Below are positions 48,177 through 60,400 of a stretch of 64,000 nucleotides of DNA, in pieces. Under the pieces are notes generated by a model. That model did no database searches. It saw nothing but the letters and a program-made list of their open reading frames with translations, and was not told the origin of the DNA. This DNA comes from Owenia fusiformis (Eukaryota; Annelida; Polychaeta; Sabellida; Oweniidae), in contig CAIIXF020000006.1 of the NCBI GenBank assembly GCA_903813345.2, forward strand, positions 35,440,436 through 35,504,435, read 5' to 3'. The translations under genes were made by a program, and so were the position numbers. The first letter of the stretch is position 1. Each line of letters opens with the position of its first letter.

Positions 48177-48649
48177 AGATTTGCGTTGTGAGAATCGTGG
48201 TTTGGGAAGTCAGAAGTGATGATCACATAAGTGGAAGTCAAGGAGACCTGGTTTGATGTACCAAAATATAGGAGGGTTTATTAGAAAAGATTTATTTTAC
48301 ACAATTTTCACAATAGTCACACTTTTGTTGTAAAGTCTTAAAGTTTCAAATCCATGTAGCTGATAACAATAACAAAACATTCAGTGTAGTTAAGTAGACG
48401 TCCTGTTTAATATAAAATAAAATGATGTGATAGGATTTTTATGTGCAATATGTATAACTCAGTCAACAAAATTATTTATTTGTAAATATGTTTACCTTGC
48501 AAATGTACCAATTATAATATATGTATTTGTATTTATCAGAAACACTGTATATAATGCTTATACCTTATAAAAAGTCACTTTTTCTTGCTTTTGTGCTTCT
48601 GTTTTAAATTGTTTAAAAGTGAAAGACTACTCTCAGATTATTGACGTGG

Positions 48650-48935
48650 CATTTTACAATAGCAGTTAGAAGAAGCTTATGACATTTTACAATAGCAATT
48701 TGAAAAAAAGCTTACATTTTACAATAGCTATTAGAAAAAGCTTCCATTTTACAATAGCAATTAGAAGAAGCTTACAACATTTTACAATAGCAATTAGAAA
48801 AAGCTTACTTTGTACAAGAGCAATTAGAAGATTACATTTTAAATTAACAATTAGAAGAAGCTTAATTATTACATTTTACAATAGCAATTAGAAGAAGCCT
48901 ATCACACTTTACAATAGCAATTAGAAGAAGCTAGC
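48650..48935. repeat. Minisatellite, 28-36 bp unit (ACATTTTACAATAGCAATTA)
   Basis: About nine units of cattttacaatagcaattagaagaagctta with length variation. Confidence 0.92.
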
Positions 48936-50263
48936 CTATCTGTATCAGGTCAAATCAATAGGTTATGTACATGTTTTCTTTAATTTCATGTATACGTACA
49001 TACAGTATCCGGATCAATAATTGTATTTTTCTTAGATCATTTTACTAATTGATGATCATTATAAGATCATTCAAAAATCATTAATCCAGGAACAAGTGTA
49101 TGCTATTGTACATAACAGAGAGAAACTCATGATTTTAGTTAGATTTTAGTCTCTGAACCCAACTTCTGTCTTGTTAGTCTCAGAGAAAATATCTTTATTG
49201 GTGCAGACATGTTAGGAATTGATTAACATGGTACTCTGCATATTCTAACTATTTTTCATTGCACAAAATTGTCGCAATTAGCAAGTATTTGAATGAAGTA
49301 CTTACTTAATGTACCCTCAATACCTTTGCTCTTCCTTCAATAACTTTTTAAGTTTCACTGTAAAAAACCTGAGCGGAAACTTGCATTTTTGTTCTGGAAA
49401 TTTTTGAAATAGCATGACTTGAAGTTTCAAAATGTTACTCTATCACTTATTAAGTGCAATTGGCGTACATCTGTAAAACCACTATGTGCTTTCATAGATA
49501 TGTATTCATTATTTTACAATACATGTGATATTGATTTTTGAATGATATATTTATTTATGTCGTAGTATATTATATTTATTTATGTATTATAATAATACTT
49601 GCTTGCAATTGGTGTAGAAGTAGAAAAATAAAATTTATGTATATACAGAGTATTGTTCATGTATATCTAACATTATGAGAAATAAATAGTTTCAAATACA
49701 CTCTTGATTGTTGTACATATGTACTCTTATTTATATTTTCAAATCCAGCTGTTTGAGATGGAATAAAGAGCAACTCAAAGAGAACAAATGTATGAATATT
49801 CACCTTTTACCAACCTTTAGAGAATTGTCACTCATGAAATTTCTACTGATTCTATATTGAGGGAAAAATTGAAACACCAACAGTCAAAAGTTGATTGGGA
49901 GCCAGGGTTGGCAGATTTTTGGAGGGGAGTGTATCATAAGGTATAGGTATGCAGGTATGAGGAGATCTGGAATAGCTTTAATTTGCGAGACACTTGCTAG
50001 ACAAGACCAATGGATGAATGGGTAGTGTTGGATTCACTATAAAATACTATGACCTGAGATGCGGACCTCTAATTTGAACACTTATATCCTTTCCATATGT
50101 TTTAATTACTTGCATAGGTTATATAATATTTGTAGGGCTTGACAACAATGCCATCATCATGGAGTTTATTTGGGTGAACACTACACTTAATTGGGATTCA
50201 AAAACCTCAGGACAAAACCTGTTAAGTAGAAATCGGAACACCTCTATAAATGTAACACTTATA

Positions 50264-50361
50264 AGGGGCCAGGTCAATATTTCAATGTCCGACAAAAAAC
50301 ATACTAGTAACATACTACATGTTATGTTATTGACGGACATTGAAATATTGACCAGGCCCCT
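50264..50361. mobile_element. 98-bp hairpin MITE
   Basis: Arms of 31-32 bp (aggggccaggtcaatatttc and onward, repeated inverted at 50330-50361) are nearly perfect around a 35-bp loop. Confidence 0.85.
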
Positions 50362-50631
50362 AACTACCACATTAACTTAAACAATCAAACTTTAAACTGG
50401 AGAATACTTTTGTTTATATCATTCCACACTCATCTTGATCGAACAAGGTATGACTGAAGAAAAACAAGTGCTTAAACAGATACAGTTTAATCTGTGTAAA
50501 GTAGAAGACCTTTTTGATACGTCGAAATAATGTTCTACTTGAGAGGTGTTATTACTGTTATGGTCAGTGCATCTGTGTTCAAGATTTGTGTACAAGCTAG
50601 GGATGAACTTTTCTCTTCAGTCATACCTTGT

Positions 50632-50739
50632 ACAAAGAATTTCATCCTGCTTGCAGTGAGAAGACGGACCGGTTCGGGGCAATCTGCTTGCAGAGAGAAG
50701 ACGGACCGGTTCGGGGCAATAGCTGATGAAATTCTTTGT
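50632..50739. repeat. Inverted 15-bp arms around a duplicated GACGGACCGGTTCGGGGCAA block
   Basis: acaaagaatttcatc (50632-50646) pairs perfectly with gatgaaattctttgt (50725-50739). Between them gaagacggaccggttcgggg occurs twice, 37 bp apart. Confidence 0.85.
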
Positions 50740-51715
50740 CACAAAGTTTGGCATTTTTTATAAAATCAAACGCGCGTCATTGAAACTCACAATATGTAAA
50801 TAGCATGTCATTTACATCATACCTTGATGGGGAAAAATAGATCTTATATGTTAGAAGTACTAAATAAAAGTTATCGTGAAAATGAGACAGTCATTCTCGA
50901 GAGAAAAGAGCATAAATGCGCATTTAGAGAGTTTTGGTCCGTTTAAAAATCTGTAAAAAATTGGGGTACTTAAAAGCATCGGGAGGCATCATATATTTCA
51001 AATTAGACACGAGGAAGTCATTATTGAGCAAGTTATGGCTATTTTAAATTCAAATAAAACCGTTAACCCGTGCCGGTCCAGCTTTTGACCCGTGCCGGTC
51101 AATTTTCGTTAGCTGCGTATACCAAGGGTGAAAATGTGATCTTTTAATGTGTATCTGCATTTTGTGTACACGGGTCAAGCAAACAGACATTACCGTGAAT
51201 TTGAGATCCTGTAGTGTCACTTTATTTTAAGGCAATTTACAGAAGTAAAGATTGTATCATTCTCTGATTCATGCCTTGGAGAATCAATAAATGTCACCTT
51301 ATAGGATTTTATTTGTACTGGTGCCTTTTTAAGGCCAAACATACATCCAACAATTACAATTTTCAATTACAGTAAGAAAAGTAATAAAGTAGAGTAATGT
51401 AACTTTCTCATGTTTCGTACCCCTTATTTATACTGGTTTACAGACATAATAATATGTGGAACTTAAATTGATTTAGTAAAATATAATATGAGAATTTCTT
51501 TCTCATGATTTGTGCCCTTGAAATACATAATGGCTGCCATAATCTTGAATTGGCAGGAACTTTGAGATTTCATTGTTATATCCTTTTCTGTGCAAACAAA
51601 TCATGACAATGGTATAAATCAATGGTACATTGTAAATATTATATTGTCACATATTTCAGATTCGTGTGTAACATGTTCATCGGGATTTCCTTCTCTGAAG
51701 TTGTGTGAAGTCTAA

Positions 51716-53091
51716 CTAGTCTGCTGTGTAGACTCCACTAAGAAATTGTCTTATGTGATGAATGGGGCTTGAACAAAACTGACAGTTGACCATTGTGTCA
51801 TCAGCAGGTTCTGCCTCATTCCATGCACCACACCATCTGCACCTAAACCCATGTGGGCTGTCGTCATGAACAAACCTTCCAGAATATGCATGAACGGGAC
51901 CAAGCTCAACATTGTGAACTTCCAGTACATTCATTCTGCCACTTGTATCCCCACATGCAATGCGGAAAACTTTGTCAATTATATAAACATCCAAACTTGT
52001 AACACCACAACCAACATAGTACTTCCAGATACGATCCAGATTGCTACTATTCCATAGTGACACCCATTTATCCATTGAACCAGTTACAAGAAGTTCCCCA
52101 TCAGGTGAAAACTTGGCAGATGATATGTCATTCTCATGTGCAGTGGTGTTAGCAATGATATCTAGAGAGGGGATACTTCTAACTTGTAATTGTCCTGTCC
52201 TGGTGCCCACTGCAAGCTTTGCACCATCAGGAGATATTCTGGCACATGAAAAGCCATGATGACCCCTATGAGGGTTTATTGTTCCCCCAGAAGGTCTTGT
52301 TTTGTCAGCTTCAACACACTTCACTTCATCAAATCCTGGACCAGCTTTACGTTCCCATAGTTTAAGTTCACTATTTCTTGGTTGTGGAGCATCATCATAG
52401 CTACTGACCAATTCAGCTGTGTAATCAGCACACCATGTTATTTATCGCATCCTACGACCCCTTTAGATTGTGGTCGTAGGCCCGTTTCATTCGTAAGCCT
52501 GTCTTTCTACAATGTCGGAGAATGAACTACGCATTGCGCTATTAAATGACCTACCTCGATACATTCTAGAGTATTTTAAAATTCTTTTTATGTTGTTAGA
52601 TCGCCAATTGTATGGGTTTATCGTCAGAACGAAGAGATTTTAGTTTTTACATCGGAAATATCTCAGCAATTTTCAAAATGTCGGAAGGGGAATTCCCCAG
52701 GGATTTCCCTTATGACTGGTGCATGCCGGGAACTGAATGGAGGAATTTGACGGTTGAACCTACACGCAAATATTGCTATCAAAAACGAAAATATCTTCGT
52801 TCTGCCGATAAACCCATACAATTTGCGATTCAACTATATGAAAAGAATTCTAAAATACTCAGGAATGTATCGAGGTAGGTCATTTATGTGTGCAATGCAT
52901 AGTTCATTCTCCGACATTGTAGAAACACAGGCTTACTAATGAATCGGGCCTACGACCACAATCTAAAGGGGTCGTAGGATGCGATAACATGTTATGAGGT
53001 AACGACCAGAATCAGAGAAGTGGCCACCCATTGTATCTCCATTATGTGATCCAAGCGCTATCTTTGACTTGTCACCATTTCTTTTGCTGAT
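51716..53091 (-). pseudogene. WD40 gene exon 3, split by a fold-back element
   Basis: Coding parts are 53091-52988 and 52433-51716. They fuse in frame when the element and one duplication are ignored (822 nt, 274 codons with stop). As it stands, translation entering the element meets TAG after about ten codons. The downstream part carries two or three WD blades and the CRWC/CQFC motif, all without stops or frameshifts. The insertion is therefore recent, or the part is still expressed. If the element is removed by splicing the gene may be functional. Confidence 0.7.
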
Positions 53092-55066
53092 CTCAGATGC
53101 TGAATAGATGCAGGCCTGTCAACTGTCCCGCAATTTGCGTATTTGTCACGCATTTGCTGAAGAATTTGAAGTCACGCCAGTTTTTTTTGCGTGACACAAA
53201 ATGTCACGCAAATACGCATTTTACCTGGTAATTGTCACGCAAATATGTTTCTGTAAAATTTTTTTCAAAATATGTTTATGATACGGTAAAAATACGAACG
53301 TCGGAAAAAAACGAACGCAATTTGTTCGGATTTGTCACGCGAATCCCGTATATGTCACGCATGTTCATTGGAAATTTTCGTGACGATTTTTCATGACGAC
53401 TGCTTGGTGAATTAGATACGAGCCAAGTACAGTCAGGAGTAAAGCTTAGTTCTCCCCTGCCAGCAATATAGTGGTTGTATCCTTTAATTTCAGACATTGC
53501 TACTCTATTAATTTGCTCATGGCATACATCGAAGCCATGGCCTGCATTGACAAATGTTGACGCTTCATAAACCTCTATGTAACTATAATCAGAATAACGT
53601 CCTACCCTGACACAACAAAATCTGCCACAAGGACAATATTGAATACTCCTGTGCATATCATTGAAGCCTTTAGAATATGTAATCATATCTCCTGTACGGC
53701 TATTCCAAGAACAGAGTTCAGCATAGATTCCACCTCCTCTATCGCCACCTGTTACAATTACATCCTGTTGGGGTTTTATCCCAAGAGCTGTACATGAGTA
53801 GTTATGTAATTCCTCTGGGGGCTCATATTCAAAGCATTTGTCAACATCCCATACCTTGACAAGTGAATCAGCTGCCCCAGTTACACACAACTTTGTAATA
53901 CCTGCATTCCCAAAGTCAACAGATTTCAGTAGACCACCATGAGCCTTGACCTCAAACTTTTGAGAATCCTTCCATAACAAGAGCATTGATGCCAATGCTG
54001 ATCCATATACATTCTCTGTTGTTGTGAATGCACCTGAAGAATGATGGATGTCAAGAAATTCATATAGCATTGTAGAACGGTTGTTGTTATTGCCTGAAAG
54101 CATAAATCATTAACACTGTCAGTTTATTTTGTCCAATAATAAAACATATTATTACCACCTTGCCGGGCCAGTTCTAGGGGTTAACATGCAAAGTGTTACC
54201 ACCTGTCATTTGTTAAACATACCATTTTTCAAGATTCCATGTTACAGATGTTTAACGCCACCCCCAAAAAGGTTGAGATTATAACAATACCTCCACTTGG
54301 GATTGTGAAATAAAAATGCATGCATTTACAGAATAAATGAAATGAAATACTAGTCACATTTTATATAAATCTCACCTTTACTCGGAGTAATAAGGCATAC
54401 TTCAAATGTATATGGTGTTGATATCAGCAGTCTGTAGGTTTCACCATTGGAGTAATTCTTGTCAAACTCCAAATAGTGCAACTGGTAATTCTCTCCATCA
54501 ATCACACAGGCTGTCTCCAAAGTTTCATTTCTCACCACAGCTCCAAGGAACACTCCAGCTCCACTCAGATAAGTTGGAAGTCCAAACCCTACAGCAATGT
54601 ATGCATTATCAGGGGAATATGCCAGAGCTTTTATGCCAAAATTCCATTCTTTTCTATCAGAATGTAATAATGCTATAGCTATTTCATGTCGTGCCTTCAT
54701 CTTCAGGAGAACCGGCTTCTTTAATTCATCACCTGATTGGACAGTTAAAAGTTCAGATATGTCCCATAGCTTGACTTCTCCTTGACCTCCCTTCTCTTCA
54801 TTTAAAGTGTGACATGATCCTGTAACTATCCGGCTACAATCCTTGTCATTTACTGAAGATTCTACTGCAATGGTTTGGACTGGTGTACCATTAAAAGCTT
54901 GGAATATTGAGATTGGAACAATCATTGGTTCTTTCCCTTTGAAATAGCTGAATGCAACTCGCCATACATATACACTGCCATTTTCACATCCTACAAACAC
55001 TGCAGTGCCACATGGAAGGGATGTGTTAAAGTAAGCCTCAGAACTTGGTAATTCTGTTATAGCCAT
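51716..55066 (-). CDS. WD40-repeat protein with C-terminal zinc-ribbon-like motif; last exon interrupted by a transposon
   Basis: Exons on the minus strand: 55066-54376, 54093-53420, 53091-51716. The first join is phase 1 and exact; the second (CTC|GTATCT to CTGAG|ATCAGC) is phase 0 and less certain. Without the inserted element (52442-52987 plus one 8-bp duplication) the total is 2,187 nt, 728 codons plus stop. WD blades are visible at GTAVFVGCENGSVYVWRV, VTGAADSLVKVWDVD, AVGTRTGQLQVRS and VTGSMDKWVSLWNSS, so one or two beta-propellers are expected. Near the end CRWC and CQFC, 18 residues apart, form a Cys4 zinc-ribbon-like pair. WD40 proteins are cytosolic scaffolds; the particular family was not recognised. 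The insertion brings an in-frame stop about ten codons in, cutting the product to roughly 500 residues. Confidence 0.78.
52442..52987. mobile_element. 546-bp fold-back MITE with 8-bp TSD in WD40 coding sequence
   Basis: The termini are TTATCGCATCCTACGACCCC and its reverse complement. The inverted arms extend about 200 bp each (about 52442-52665 and 52765-52987) with scattered mismatches, leaving a short loop. The duplication CATGTTAT occurs at 52434-52441 and 52988-52995. An 8-bp TSD is typical of hAT-type insertion, but the family assignment is inference. There is no transposase ORF. Confidence 0.9.
53111..53395. mobile_element. Fragment of CAGGCCTGTCAACTG element in WD40 intron 2
   Basis: It shares the start (CAGGCCTGTCAACTGTCCCG), the TGTCACGCAAATACGC blocks and the ATACGAACG block with the copy at 3043-3480. 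It stops before that copy's right end, so it is 3'-truncated. It fills most of the intron between exons 2 and 3. Confidence 0.8.
53420..54093 (-). CDS. WD40 gene exon 2
   Basis: The acceptor is tgctttcag. The first two bases complete the glycine split from exon 1, then 224 codons run to a GTATCT donor. It contains LCVTGAADSLVKVWDVD and DVIVTGGDRGGGIYAELCSW. The open frame runs on to 53276, but that extension is transposon sequence and was left out. Confidence 0.75.
54376..55066 (-). CDS. WD40 gene exon 1
   Basis: Starts at ATG (55066) with in-frame stops upstream and ends AAAG|GTGAGA in phase 1, 230 codons plus one base. It encodes the first WD blade (FVGCENGSVYVWRV) and a second (RIVTGSCHTL through GEVKLWDISE). 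A YSPDNAYIAVGFG strand follows. Confidence 0.85.
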
Positions 55067-56329
55067 GGTTCTAATGGAATTCTTTAGATCTGATTATTAG
55101 TCCCGACCCCGACAAATGTTTTTCACAGATCGGGATATGATGAATCGAAGTTACACTGTCACGTAATTTTATAGGGCTCGCGGGATATTCACGAAGTCAA
55201 ACACCTTTATCCCGTATGAGCACTTTGTAGCACTGAGCTACGGGACAGTCAGGTTTTCAAACCCACTGTCCCGTACCAGCGCTTGGTAAAAAAATTTGCT
55301 GCGGGATAAAGTGATTTCAAAACTTGACTAATGCTGATCAAAGTATATGCTATCAAGCCATCACATACATGTATCTCTATGTAATTACCATACTATATTA
55401 ACCCTTGCAAAAAATTCCATTTTTCATCTTTGTACTGAATTATATCAACATCAGTCTTTTATCTTTGAAATGTTGCTAAAGTTTATTGGGAGGGGTGGCA
55501 TGTACACACTTGATTCAAAATGCTATTGTTTGTGTGTGAGGGGGGGGGCATCTCCAGAGTTGACTCACATCATGGTCTATAAGAATCACAACTGTCACAA
55601 ATCATCATTCCATCTGGTATCATTTAAATATCCTTGAATATGATTTGCAGTATGTACATAAATCCTTGTGTGCCATCCTGTATCATATATTATGCCTATT
55701 GTTAATGTTGCATATGTCTTTTTATTTTTTAATCAGCTAATATATATGGATATAAACACTGGTGAAGTAATGTGGTCATTCCTCAAGCCCTCCATATCAT
55801 TTATCATCCTAATTGTTCATATTTCAACAGCTCCTTCCAGTGAATTAAATAAAAGTTGTTCTTCACGATAAATACCGGTGAAGTATTGTGGCAATTCCAC
55901 ATGCAATCTGTTTTTCCATCTATTCCCTGCTGTTATTCCACCATATTCTATCTATATGTTTTTGACATGCTGATTACCATGCCATACATCCTGAAATAAG
56001 CAAATAATATTTAAATTATTTTCTTTTCTGTATTGTGCCTTTTGTTCATTTATCATTCACTTATGTCCAGTAAATTGAATAAAGTACTAGAAATATGCAA
56101 ACTCCATAGCGCAGCAAATGCCAAAGAACACTAAATTCATGAATCTGTATGCCACAACATAATATTTATCATCTACCTTACCCTTGATTTGCAAATATCA
56201 AAAAAAAACATTAAAATGTTACATGTATATCAGAATAATCACCAATTCAAGTATTTGGGTGACCATTTGTATTAGATCATTGGTGTGGCGGGGGGGGGGG
56301 AGGCACGATGGGTGCAAACCCTCTTCCCC
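55067..56329. other. Upstream flank of the WD40 gene; no gene seen
   Basis: 55130-55320 has several inverted copies of a cgggat/atcccg motif with acgggacagt and actgtcccgt, a possible hairpin or small MITE near the expected WD40 promoter. The rest is AT-rich without exons. G-runs occur at 55541 and 56290. Confidence 0.45.
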
Positions 56330-58890
56330 ATAACCAATAACAAAATGGCTCCACTACTTTTCGAGTAAGAGTAAAATGAGTAAAAAATGGTGGTCATTTT
56401 GAAAAATGGCTGCCTTTTACCAAAAGTGTCAATAGACAGTGTGCCATGCTTATAGTATTCACATACCAAATATGAACAAAATCGCTCCACTACTTTTCAA
56501 GTTATAGTAAAAAATGTAAAAATAATTTTACATAATAATATAATAATAACATAATAATAATCAAAATGGTCGCCTACTACCCAAAGTGTCATTAGACAGT
56601 GTGCCATGCTTATAGTATTCACATATAAAATATGGACAAAATCGCTCTACTACTTTTTGAGTTATAGTAAAAAATGTAAAAATGGTCACCATTTTTCAAA
56701 ATGGTCGCCTACTACCCAAAGCGTCATTAGACAGTGTGCCATGCTTATAGTATTCACATATAAAATATGAACAAAATCGCTCTACTACTTTTTGAGTTAT
56801 AGTAAAAAATGTAAAAATGGTCGCCATTTTTCAAAATGGTCGCCTACTACCCAAAGCGTCATTAGACAGTGTGCCATGCTTATAGTATTCACATATAAAA
56901 TATGAACAAAATCGCTCCACTACTTTTTGAGTTATGGTAAAAAATGTAAAAATGGTCGCCATTTTTCAAAATGGCCGCCTACTACCCAAAGCGTCATTAG
57001 ACAGTGTGCCATGCTTATAGTATTCACATATAAAATATGAACAAAATCGCTCTACTACTTTTTGAGTTATAGTAAAAAATGTAAAAATGGTCGCCATTTT
57101 TCAAAATGGTCGCCTACTACCCAAAGCGTCATTAGACAGTGTGCCATGCTTATAGTATTCACATATAAAATATGAACAAAATCGCTCCACTACTTTTTGA
57201 GTTATGGTAAAAAATGTAAAAATGGTCACCATTTTTCAAAATGGCCGCCTACTACCCAAAGCGTCATTAGACAGTGTGCCATGCTTATAGTATTCACATA
57301 TAAAATATGAACAAAATCGCTCTACTACTTTTTGAGTTAAAGTAAAAAATGTAAAAATGGTCGCCATTTTTCAAAATGGTCGCCTACTACCCAAAGCGTC
57401 ATTAGACAGTGTGCCATGCTTATAGTATTCACATATAAAATATGAACAAAATCGCTCCACTACTTTTAGAGTTATAGTAAAAAATGTAAAAATGGTCGCC
57501 ATTTTTCAAAATGGTCGCCTACTACCCAAAGTGTCATTAGACAGTGTGCCATGCTTATAGTATTCACATATAAAATATGAACAAAATCGCTCTACTACTT
57601 TTTGAGTTATAGTAAAAAATGTAAAAATGGTCGCCATTTTTCAAAATGGTCGCCTACTACCCAAAGTGTCATTAGACAGTGTGCCATGCTTATAGTATTC
57701 ACATATAAAATATGAACAAAATCGCTCTACTACTTTTTGAGTTATAGTAAAAAATGTAAAAATGGTCACCATTTTTCAAAATGGTCGCCTACTACCCAAA
57801 GTGTCATTAGACAGTGTGCCATGCTTATAGTATTCACATATAAAATATGAACTAAATCGCTCCACTACTTTTTGAGTTATGGTAAAAAATGTAAAAATGG
57901 TCGCCATTTTTCAAAATGGCCGCCTACTACCCAAAGCGTCATTAGACAGTGTGCCATGCTTATAGTATTCACATATAAAATATGAACAAAATCGCTCTAC
58001 TACTTTTTGAGTTAAAGTAAAAAATGTAAAAATGGTCGCCATTTTTCAAAATGGTCGCCTACTACCCAAAGCGTCATTAGACAGTGTGCCATGCTTATAG
58101 TATTCACATATAAAATATGAACAAAATCGCTCCACTACTTTTAGAGTTATAGTAAAAAATGTAAAAATGGTCGCCATTTTTCAAAATGGTCGCCTACTAC
58201 CCAAAGTGTCATTAGACAGTGTGCCATGCTTATAGTAAAAAATGTATGCTTATAGTATTCACATATAAAATATGAACAAAATCGCTCCACTACTTTTTGA
58301 GTTATGGTAAAAAATGTAAAAATGGTCGCCATTTTTCAAAATGGTCGCCTACTACCCAAAGTGTCATTAGACAGTGTGCCATGCTTATAGTATTCACATA
58401 TAAAATATGGACAAAATCGCTCTACTACTTTTTGAGTTATAGTAAAAAATGTAAAAATGGTCACCATTTTTCAAAATGGTCGCCTACTACCCAAAGTGTC
58501 ATTAGACAGTGTGCCATGCTTATATTATTCACATACCAAAATATGAACAAAATCGCTCCACTACTTTTTGAGTTATAGTAAAAACAGCTATAAAGTGGCA
58601 GCCATTTTGAAAAATGGCCGCCTTCTACCAAAAGTGTCATTAGACAGTGTGCCATGCTTATAGTATTCACATACCAAATATGAACAAAAACCCTCCACTA
58701 CGTTTTGAGGTACAGTAAAAACCATTAAAATGGCAGCCATATTGAAAAATGGCAGCCTTCCACCAAAAGTGTCATTAGACAGTGTGCCATGCTTATAGTA
58801 TTCACATACCAAATATGAACAAAATCACTTCACTACTTTTTGAGTTATAGTAAAAAAAAGTAAAAATGGTGGTCATTTTTCAAAAAATGA
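56330..58890. repeat. 135-bp tandem repeat, about 18 units
   Basis: The unit carries cagtgtgccatgcttatagt, attcacatataaaatatgaac, then aaaatcgctccactactttt and aaaaatggtcgccattttt. Periodicity is exactly 135 bp in the central part (for example 56701, 56836, 56971). Outer units are more diverged and of uneven length. Each unit has a 7-bp-arm palindrome AAAATGG-TCG-CCATTTT. Confidence 0.96.
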
Positions 58891-58894
58891 CAGT

Positions 58895-59460
58895 CAGTGA
58901 CATGGTATGATACATGATATGACATTGAGTGCCATGGTATGTTACAAATATGATAGTAAATGACATGGTATGTTTCAAGATATGTCAATGAGTGACATGG
59001 TGTTACAAGATATGACAGTGAGTAACATAGTATGCTACCTGATTTGACAGTGAGTTACGTAGTATGATACAAGATATGGCAGTAAGGGACATGGTATGAT
59101 ACATGATATGACAGTGTGTGACGTGATATGTTACAAAATATGACAGTGATTGGCATGGTATGTTACAATAAATGACAGTGAGTGACATGGTATGTCATAT
59201 GATATGACAGACTGTGACATGGTATGATACATGATATGACAGTGAGTGGCATGGTATGTTACAAGATATCGACAGTTAGTTGAATGGAATGATATAAGAT
59301 ATGACATTGAGTGACACGCTATGTTACAAGATATGACATTGAGTGACATATGTTACAAGATCAGACAGTAAGGGACATTGTATGTTACAAGATATGACAG
59401 TCTGTGACATAGTATGATACATGATATGACAGTGTGTGACATGGTATGTTACAAAATAAG
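58895..59460. repeat. 32-bp minisatellite, block 1
   Basis: Degenerate units of gatatgacagtgagtgacat plus ggtatgttacaa. On the minus strand they give recurring His/Cys-rich frames that are not genes. Confidence 0.92.
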
Positions 59461-60024
59461 GACCCACAGTCCTGTGCTCACACAGTTTGGAACCTTCAGA
59501 GGAATGTATATCCTGACTTTCAAACAAAACTATTGATTTGGATTTGTAGTCTCCAACTTTGAGAAACTTAGATAGCACAGTTGTGTGACCTAGTTTGATG
59601 ACCTTTGACCTTGAAAATTTTAAATTAATCAGAGCTCAATAAGGTCTTTCGTGATTAAGCTCACCAAAATTTACATCCAAAAACTCAATTTGAAAAATCG
59701 ATAAAAAGTTTTTATCAACTTTGAAAAATTAATTTTCTTTGAAAATGTGACTTCTAGCTCGGGGAGATTCCTCATAGACCCCATGCTATAAAATCACAAA
59801 AAATGAAATATCTTTTCTTTTAGTGGACAGATACTATTTTGCTTTACCGGACATATTTTCATTAGTATAAGTATTAGGCACATAAGGGTTATATGAAAAT
59901 TGAGCCACTTAAATTGATAATATTCAAGTTTAAGGGAACTTTCTTATATACCTGCCATGTTAATTGACCCGAATCAGCCACCTGGTGGTAAAACTGGTAA
60001 CTACCTACTCGCATTGGGTAATTG

Positions 60025-60400
60025 TTACAAGATATGTCAGTGAGTAACATGGTATGTTACAAGATATGACAGTGAGTGACATGGTACGATACAAAATATG
60101 ACATTGAGTGACATGGAATGTAACAAGATATGACAGTGAGTGACATGGTATGAAACAAAACATAACATTGAGTGGCAGGGTGTGTTACAAGATATGACAA
60201 TGAGTGGCATGGATTGTTACAAGGTATGACAGTAAGTGACACAATATGTTTCAAGTTGTGACAATGAGTTACATGGTATGTTACGATATATGACAGTGAG
60301 TGACATGGTATGTTACAAGATATGACAGGGAGTGACATGGTTTGACACATGATATGACAGTCAGTGATATGGTATGATACAAGATATGACATTGAGTGAC
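60025..60400. repeat. 32-bp minisatellite, block 2
   Basis: Same unit as 58895-59460. The two blocks are separated by 565 bp of unrelated AT-rich sequence (59461-60024). Confidence 0.92.

Larger units (their letters stand above)
46846..51715. other. Repeat-rich stretch between stomatin and the WD40 gene; no gene seen
   Basis: Contents are listed separately: a TACAGTGAAACCTG element (47009-47527), a nested inverted structure with a GTAGCCAG MITE (47860-48220), a minisatellite (48650-48935) and a hairpin MITE (50264-50361). ORFs here all lie over repeats. Confidence 0.55.

Noticed and set aside
52612-52878. 88-codon plus-strand ORF
   Set aside because: Entirely inside the fold-back element, and its partner arm encodes a similar non-conserved frame.
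53276-53419. Extension of WD40 exon 2 to an in-frame stop at 53276
   Set aside because: The extra codons enter the CAGGCCTG element; a GTATCT donor before it joins in frame to the next WD40 segment.
58297-58812. ORFs on both strands in the 135-bp array
   Set aside because: Repeat-derived; adjacent units with a single base change lose the frame.
59003-60392. Several minus-strand ORFs of 60-111 codons rich in His, Cys and Tyr
   Set aside because: They are read-outs of the 32-bp minisatellite; frames shift from unit to unit.
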